Source: Acidobacteriota bacterium (GTDB lineage: Bacteria > Acidobacteriota > Terriglobia > Terriglobales > Acidobacteriaceae). Taken from it: a stretch of DNA of 10,826 bases. Positions 6,454 through 10,826 of this stretch are shown one piece after another (positions within the stretch are counted from its first letter, which is position 1; every line of letters begins with the position of its first letter). Under the pieces are notes generated by a model, which ran no database searches, was not told the origin of the DNA, and saw only the letters and a program-made list of their open reading frames with translations. The DNA lies in the NCBI GenBank assembly GCA_021811745.1, contig JAJZNH010000356.1, positions 1-10,826 on the forward strand. Direction: 5' to 3'. The position numbers were made by a program, and so were the translations under genes.

Positions 6454-9177
6454 TTAATGCCGTCCTTCCTCGAGGAGTTCCACATTGCCCAGCATTCCCG
6501 AAGGCAAAGGTCTCAGGTTATCCAAGTCCTGTGGAGCAAACCTTCGCCCATAGCGGGCCCATAACAGCCTGTAATCCGGCAGTGACTCCCCGGCCATCTC
6601 GTTGATCGCGGTGTTCGCTACGCGCACCTCGATCTGGTTCGCACCCGGCCTCAGCAGGCCGCTCACGTTCAGCCCATACGGCGGGTGCCACAGTGTCCCC
6701 GCACGTTCGCCGTTTACGTAAACCACGGCGGCCACGTGGATGGGTGGATCAAACCACGCACGGGTTCCCATCTGGCGATGGTATGCAGGCGGAGTTATCG
6801 GCGCCCCGTGGCCAAAGGTCAGCAGCAGGGAGCGGCCAGTCAAATCATTCCTGGAGATGTCGACCGTCCGGCGATAGACTGCGACACCGGAGAAGTACAG
6901 CGTCCTTCTATTCACCGTCCATGATGCCAGCGTTGCCATCGGTTCCTGCAGGTGCAACTTTGGGAAGCTGACTGTCCAGTCCGCACTGAGGTTGGCGATC
7001 TCTGTTGCTGCCGATGCGCTCAGCGAATTGTTTTCAGGCCCTTCTGGCATTGGGACATCCCGCGCGTGGAGCACCAGAACCGCCGATCCATACGGAGCCA
7101 GATACAACGGCCACGCGCCGTCCTCACTTTTCGCGGCGTAGGCTTTTCCGCTCATGGGGTCCAGCCACGTTCCGCTCGTATACCGCGAGCGCAGATGCGC
7201 CACCGTGTTCACGGGAACATTGCCTGTATTAGCAATAAAGTAAATATCAGCATCTGGCAGCTTACGGCGAACAAACCCGACCGCGGTTTGCTCCTGTGAA
7301 AGCGTCATGGTCGGCGCCAGCATCCGACGCAGCGCATCGCCCAGTGCGCTCACTTGAAGGACCGTCCGCACACTGGGGCCGGCGTGGTTAAAGAATGCAT
7401 GGGATTCCTGGCTCACTTGGGCGGAGATCTGCTGATAATGAAGCCATCCTGGCGCATGCTGCGGGATTCTTCCCAGCGCGATTACTTTTCCTCCATTCCG
7501 TTCATATTGCACAATCTCGGCAAGGGTCGCCGGTGACATCCGATCCACGTTCGGCAGAATCAACAGTGGATAGTGGATGCCGCGCGCCGTGATGGCTGCA
7601 GCGTCAATGTAGTCGAAGTCGTAGCCCGCATTCTCCACCGCCTGCGTCAGCGCCGGAGTAATCCAGCGCGGCAGCAATGAGGTTAGAGCCACCTGTCCAG
7701 GAGTAAATGCGGCCCACGCGTCATCCTCCGGAAGGTAGATTGCCACGCGGTTCGCAGGCTCCCCCTGTCGCATCAGCCAGCTCACGCGTTGCAGATAGCG
7801 CGTCACATCCGGCATGACAATCCACCACGGATTGTGCGCGTTGAACACGGCTGCCGCATAGAAGCGCCAGCCCGGTTCACCTGCCGAGGGGGGCGAATAC
7901 GGCCAACCGTGGCAGTAAATCTGGTTCACGCCCTGCAAAAAGAACCGGTCGGCTTCGGCCTTCACGTCGAGCGGCGTTGCGCGAAAGGCTGGTGAATGCA
8001 GCCATGTGAAGGTCTCCGACGAGATAATCGGCCGTCCGTACACATGTCCTGCAGAAGTAGCCCACCGCGTATAGGCAAACTGGCGCCACTGCGGTCCTTC
8101 GCCTTCCGGTAGATCGACGAGGCTGTTGCTTGAAAGCGATACCGCGGGTGGTCCGTAGACCTGTGCTCGTAAGTGCGTATGATGCGCGCGCGCCCACTGA
8201 TTGACCTGTTCCAGATAGTTCTGGTCAATCAGTTCCGTCAGAGTCAAGCCCCAATCGTGGCGAACAGCCAAGGCTTGCGCATCCGGATGCGCTGTAAACA
8301 GGTCCGGCAGATAGGGCAGCAAACTATAACCGCGGCGCTCATGAAACTCCTGCAACAGATGTGGCGTCCAGTCTGCGCCGAAGACTTCGAGAGAATCGCT
8401 GAATACGGAATCCGGCGGGTGGTTGCCAAACGCAGACGCCAGTTTGTCTCCTACATTCTGCAAGTGATCGGCGACTGCCTGGCGGGAAAAGTGATCGAGC
8501 ACAAAGCCGTTGGCGTCTACGGCGGCGCGCTTCACCTGCTGACCGGTACGGCTCATGATGTACCACCGCACGGACCGCGTTCCCGCCGGGACGTCGATAC
8601 GCGCAGCATCTGAACTTGGCAAGGGGAGCATCTTCAGTTTTCCGCTCCCGTCGACTCCAAACACCGCCAATAGCTTTTCTCCTTGTCCAATCCACGGAAG
8701 TGCTGCAGATTCCTGGCCGGGCGCAATGGCGCTTACTTTCTGCACAATCATCGCGGCCGCCTCAGTCACTGGGGTGTTCGGTCCGCCGTAAGGCCAGCCG
8801 CTCGTCAAGGCTGTTGCCGCGCGTAGACCCAGTGCATGCGCCTGCTGGTTCGCGTAGCTCATATCCTGGAGCATTTCTGTCGACAGGAATGGCAAATTGC
8901 GGAACCCGGTCTGAGGGTCGTTGAGAGCGAGTGGGTAGTCAAAATGGATGACAAAGCCCCCAAACCCTCCCGCTTTCATCTGTTGCATCTCACGCAAGAT
9001 CTCCGGCTTGGTCACTGCCGGGCCGAACCACCACCACCGAACCATCGGCTTTGCGTTATCAGGCGGAGTTTGAAAGGTCTTCTCAAGTAGTGCAAGGTTG
9101 GTTTGCGCCTGCGCTGCTACGAAGGCGCAGCCGAGGAGCAGAACCAATACGGATTTGTACCCAATCTGCAAACGCAA
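6454..9177 (-). CDS. Secreted glycoside hydrolase family 106 alpha-L-rhamnosidase-like enzyme
   Basis: A 907-residue exported enzyme expected to release alpha-L-rhamnose from plant or bacterial polysaccharides. The chosen start is TTG at 9177-9175, because GAGGAG stands six bases upstream and the protein then opens directly with a signal peptide (residues 1-24, AQA site; an LLGC at 14-17 leaves a lipoprotein possible). A GTG at 9273 would add 32 hydrophilic residues and lacks a ribosome binding site. The GH106 N-terminal signature is visible: PMVRWWWFGPAVTKPEI, then EMQQMKAGGFGGFVIHFDYP, about residues 45-85. Candidate catalytic acid and base are Glu264 in SDSLEVFGADW and Glu388 in SSETFTWLH, by analogy with the two-Glu mechanism of the family. 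An amidotransferase-like alpha/beta region (VAIYLPEDDAW, PLLILPNVDRMSP) follows from about 475. The C-terminal ~170 residues form a galactose-binding-like jelly roll (YFSGVAVYRR, VYVNGERAGTLWHPPYGL, LLRPGANQIEV). No transporter, SusCD-like pair or other glycosidase accompanies it here. Confidence 0.92.
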   Translation of the reverse strand: MRLQIGYKSVLVLLLGCAFVAAQAQTNLALLEKTFQTPPDNAKPMVRWWWFGPAVTKPEILREMQQMKAGGFGGFVIHFDYPLALNDPQTGFRNLPFLSTEMLQDMSYANQQAHALGLRAATALTSGWPYGGPNTPVTEAAAMIVQKVSAIAPGQESAALPWIGQGEKLLAVFGVDGSGKLKMLPLPSSDAARIDVPAGTRSVRWYIMSRTGQQVKRAAVDANGFVLDHFSRQAVADHLQNVGDKLASAFGNHPPDSVFSDSLEVFGADWTPHLLQEFHERRGYSLLPYLPDLFTAHPDAQALAVRHDWGLTLTELIDQNYLEQVNQWARAHHTHLRAQVYGPPAVSLSSNSLVDLPEGEGPQWRQFAYTRWATSAGHVYGRPIISSETFTWLHSPAFRATPLDVKAEADRFFLQGVNQIYCHGWPYSPPSAGEPGWRFYAAAVFNAHNPWWIVMPDVTRYLQRVSWLMRQGEPANRVAIYLPEDDAWAAFTPGQVALTSLLPRWITPALTQAVENAGYDFDYIDAAAITARGIHYPLLILPNVDRMSPATLAEIVQYERNGGKVIALGRIPQHAPGWLHYQQISAQVSQESHAFFNHAGPSVRTVLQVSALGDALRRMLAPTMTLSQEQTAVGFVRRKLPDADIYFIANTGNVPVNTVAHLRSRYTSGTWLDPMSGKAYAAKSEDGAWPLYLAPYGSAVLVLHARDVPMPEGPENNSLSASAATEIANLSADWTVSFPKLHLQEPMATLASWTVNRRTLYFSGVAVYRRTVDISRNDLTGRSLLLTFGHGAPITPPAYHRQMGTRAWFDPPIHVAAVVYVNGERAGTLWHPPYGLNVSGLLRPGANQIEVRVANTAINEMAGESLPDYRLLWARYGRRFAPQDLDNLRPLPSGMLGNVELLEEGRH

Positions 9178-9183
9178 CGCACT

Positions 9184-9189
9184 CTCCTC
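9184..9189 (-). promoter_or_regulatory. Ribosome binding site supporting the TTG start of the GH106 gene
   Basis: On the minus strand GAGGAG is followed by six bases and then TTG at 9177-9175. It is the only strong Shine-Dalgarno match near the 5' end of this frame, and it places the signal peptide at the extreme N-terminus. Confidence 0.7.
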
Positions 9190-9298
9190 AGTGCAGAAAT
9201 GGCCTGCGCTCCGGGATGGTTTGGCCTCACCTGTTCCCGCCGCGACAGTTCGATTCTCAACCGAGCCGCTCACGTACGCCGGATTATTCGAAGTCGAG

Positions 9299-9368
9299 GC
9301 CGTCAGCGACGGCTAGCTGGGGGCAAGTGCTCTCCCGCAAATAAGGAGAGCACGGCGGGCAGCTTTTT
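9299..9368. repeat. Two adjacent hairpins, the second followed by T5 on the plus strand
   Basis: GCCGTC at 9299-9304 pairs with GACGGC at 9308-9313. Next to it GTGCTCTCC at 9327-9335 pairs perfectly with GGAGAGCAC at 9345-9353 (loop of nine), and an outer AGCTG at 9315-9319 pairs with CAGCT at 9360-9364 just before TTTTT (9364-9368). On the plus strand this could act as a weak intrinsic terminator, although no plus-strand gene precedes it. On the minus strand it lies 5' of the rhamnosidase gene. The structures are plain; their role is not. Confidence 0.4.
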
Positions 9369-9665
9369 GTCTTCAGGCAGCCTGGCTTCGGGCACCTGCA
9401 GCGTATCCTGCGGGAACTCCTTCTAGCGCTCGCTCGGCATGGCCTGAGGCACACGTTGGACTTAAGGCTGTTGGCGGCCGGCGTCGATTTGCGCACCGTG
9501 GCCCCGCTGCTTGGGCACAAGCCCCTGCAAATGCTCCTGGGCTGCGCCCATCTCTTTCAGTCCTCCGAACTGGTAGCGGTCGAGAGATTGTGCAACACTG
9601 ACGGAGGAACCGAAAATCGAAGTGAAACCACAAGTGACCGCAGCGCCGAAGCGGGTATGCAGTAG
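9345..9665 (+). pseudogene. Tyrosine recombinase (phage integrase family) C-terminal remnant
   Basis: The frame 9345-9665 ends in TAG, is stopped upstream by TAA at 9342 and has no plausible start. From 9438 it reads HGLRHTLDLRLLAAGVDLRT, then VAPLLGHKPLQML and CAHLFQSSELVAVERL. This follows the catalytic C-terminus of tyrosine recombinases closely (HDLRHTFAxxLxxAGVDLRTVxxLLGHxxxxMTxRYAHL). The HxLR and LGHK boxes are kept, but the catalytic Tyr of RYAHL is Cys (TGC at 9543-9545) and the preceding Arg is Gly. The N-terminal core-binding domain and the first catalytic Arg are absent, and residues before HGLRHT look scrambled. With at most 107 codons it cannot be an active recombinase, so I read it as the relic of an element lost from this site. 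It ends 53 bases before the tRNA gene. Confidence 0.8.
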
Positions 9666-9697
9666 ATGGCCTGAAGATGGTTGTAATCTCAACTATA

Positions 9698-9703
9698 TAC
9701 AAT
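9698..9703 (+). promoter_or_regulatory. Possible -10 element for the tRNA gene
   Basis: TACAAT lies 15 bases before the mature 5' end of the tRNA, giving a short leader. It is embedded in an AT-rich inverted repeat (CAACTA at 9690-9695, TAGTTG at 9703-9708). No good -35 box is found at the usual distance, so this is tentative. Confidence 0.35.
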
Positions 9704-9718
9704 AGTTGCAGACGACGT

Positions 9719-9794
<76 letters not shown>

Positions 9795-10240
9795 TCGATT
9801 GTCGGCTGGCGCGCGGCTGTTTCCCGGCTTTCCGCTCTGCGGGTTAGGGCCAGGTTCGATGCGCGGAATCCACACATTCTTGTTCTTGTGCTTGAGCCTT
9901 CGTCCGGCCTGGTAACGGGTCGTAAGGGGGCGTTCCGCAGGGCTGGCGGCTTACTCAGATGCGGGTTTGGGGAGATCTCGAGAAGGTTCAGAACGGAATC
10001 GAAGGGATCGTCAGGTACGGGTTGGTTCTGGGTCTGCAAGGTCATCGGCAGACCCAGACATGGAACGGAAACAGGGCAAAAGCGCTTCACGGTTTCCATC
10101 TGCGGCGTAGAACCGCGATTGAAGCCAAGGGGGGGAGCAAGCGCCGCGATTGAACCCCGCAGCACCTGCTGCCGCTGCTGCCCTGCGAGGTGCCCAGAGT
10201 GCCATTCGCTTACCCGCTGGTTATCCGGGGCCGGCTAGGC
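9795..10240. other. Intergenic region with hairpin and short repeats, no gene supported
   Basis: About 445 bases between the tRNA and the stop of the cytochrome gene. Open frames on both strands lack homology signatures, and the minus-strand ones run into antisense tRNA sequence. I looked for tmRNA, SRP RNA, RNase P RNA and CRISPR hallmarks and found none. Visible structure is the hairpin at 10027-10058 and an 11-bp direct repeat, CCGCGATTGAA, at 10113-10123 and 10144-10154, separated by 20 bases. Confidence 0.5.
10027..10058. repeat. Perfect 11-bp inverted repeat (hairpin)
   Basis: TCTGGGTCTGC at 10027-10037 pairs without mismatch with GCAGACCCAGA at 10048-10058 around a 10-base loop. No T-run follows on either strand, so it is not a classical intrinsic terminator. 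It could be part of a small RNA, a REP-like dispersed element or a processing signal downstream of the cytochrome gene. Confidence 0.55.
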
Positions 10241-10735
10241 TCAGGCAGGCCGGTGGCCTCCCATGGGGAACGGGTGCTCCTTGGGAAGCACAAACTTCGG
10301 CGGATCGAGATGGCCGCGATGGCAGGTTCCGCAAGTCACCGGCGGCGCCGGCTTGCCGTTTTGCCCCGTCACCATGCTGATGTAATTGCCGTTGATTTGC
10401 TTCACCATTTTGTACATCAGCCGTGCGGTTCGCTTATCTTGCTTGGCGTCAGAGGGAAAGTCGAGCTCAGGGCGGCCGAAGCGGTTGAGCTTGTGCGGAT
10501 CCGCCGCGTGGCAGGTGTCGCAATGCACGCCCAGCGAGCGCGCCCACACGACCATGATCTGCCGTACCTGGAGTCCGTTCAGGTTCTTGGGCAAGACTTG
10601 CAGGTTTTTAGGCTTGGGGAAGTGGGGCATGCGGTGCGGCGCGGGTTGCGGGGCTTGGGCAACGGTGGCAGCGGCAAACAAGCCCGCGGCCAACAAGGCG
10701 ATTGTGGCTGGTGAGAACAGGGAAGATTTTTTCAA
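10241..10735 (-). CDS. Exported di-heme c-type cytochrome, reaction-centre cytochrome c subunit-like
   Basis: A 164-residue periplasmic electron carrier. The start is TTG at 10735, preceded at eight bases by GAGGAAA (10750-10744); no ATG or GTG lies upstream in frame before a stop. Residues 1-27 form a signal peptide (LFSPATIALLAAGLFAAATV, then AQA). There are two covalent heme sites, CDTCH at 72-76 and CGTCH at 135-139. Each is preceded by a Met-containing helix that could give the axial Met ligand (Met61 in QIMVVWARSLGV; Met107, Met110 or Met121 before the second). LPKNLNGLQVRQIM before the first heme fits the photosynthetic reaction centre cytochrome c subunit family, which non-photosynthetic Acidobacteriota carry as short di-heme proteins of this size. 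The four-heme subunit of true reaction centres is about twice as long, so no phototrophy is implied. Its redox partner is unknown and nothing adjacent identifies it. Confidence 0.9.
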   Translation of the reverse strand: MKKSSLFSPATIALLAAGLFAAATVAQAPQPAPHRMPHFPKPKNLQVLPKNLNGLQVRQIMVVWARSLGVHCDTCHAADPHKLNRFGRPELDFPSDAKQDKRTARLMYKMVKQINGNYISMVTGQNGKPAPPVTCGTCHRGHLDPPKFVLPKEHPFPMGGHRPA

Positions 10736-10786
10736 GTGCAGGGTTTCCTCTTGGGTTGAGATCGGCCTCTCTGCCTGATAGACGGA

Positions 10787-10815
10787 ATTCTAGCGAAGAA
10801 AGACGCGCCTGCCAA
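10787..10815 (-). promoter_or_regulatory. Sigma70-like promoter of the cytochrome gene
   Basis: Reading leftwards, TTGGCA (10815-10810) is followed after exactly 17 bases by TAGAAT (10792-10787). Transcription would begin near 10780, leaving a leader of about 45 bases before the TTG start, with the ribosome binding site at 10750-10744. Confidence 0.6.
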
Positions 10816-10826
10816 CGAGCATTCGC

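Noticed and set aside
9284..9520. Minus-strand frame of 78 codons opposite the integrase relic
   Set aside because: Cys/Arg/Ser-rich shadow of the recombinase frame; the plus strand carries the recognisable HxLRHT and LGHK motifs.

Overview
The window looks like chromosomal DNA of an Acidobacteriota (Terriglobia-like) bacterium. This is inferred from several signals: a SWKxIAxYL-type helix-turn-helix N-terminus, a very long Ig-repeat lipoprotein, a solitary di-heme cytochrome of the reaction-centre cytochrome c subunit type, a GH106 rhamnosidase and GC-rich coding sequence. No phylogenetic marker is present, so the phylum is a strong guess only.

Layout. (1) 1-193, minus: 5' end of a helix-turn-helix regulator that runs off the window. 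(2) 194-391: divergent intergenic region with a phased array of 10-bp CGAAA units in direct and inverted orientation. (3) 392-5101, plus: a 1569-residue lipoprotein of tandem Ig-like repeats, two carboxypeptidase-regulatory-like domains, an Fn3-like domain and a calcium-loop motif, closed by a strong intrinsic terminator. (4) 5490-6233, plus: an exported alpha-carbonic anhydrase-like protein in which two of the three zinc-ligand histidines are replaced. (5) 6454-9177, minus: a secreted GH106 alpha-L-rhamnosidase-like enzyme, convergent with the carbonic anhydrase homologue. (6) 9299-9665: hairpins and the C-terminal remnant of a tyrosine recombinase whose catalytic Tyr codon reads Cys. (7) 9719-9794: a tRNA with anticodon CAU and encoded CCA, more like tRNA-Ile2 than elongator tRNA-Met. 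(8) 9795-10240: no gene; one strong hairpin. (9) 10241-10735, minus: exported di-heme c-type cytochrome with a good sigma70-like promoter at the window edge.

How the genes relate. All four complete proteins carry export signals, but they are separately transcribed single genes, and I see no operon or shared pathway. The divergent regulator and giant lipoprotein, with the repeat array between them, are the only pair that suggests a regulatory link. I see no CRISPR array, no intact mobile element and no convincing new multi-gene system. The observations most worth following are the ligand-substituted carbonic anhydrase and the phased repeat array.
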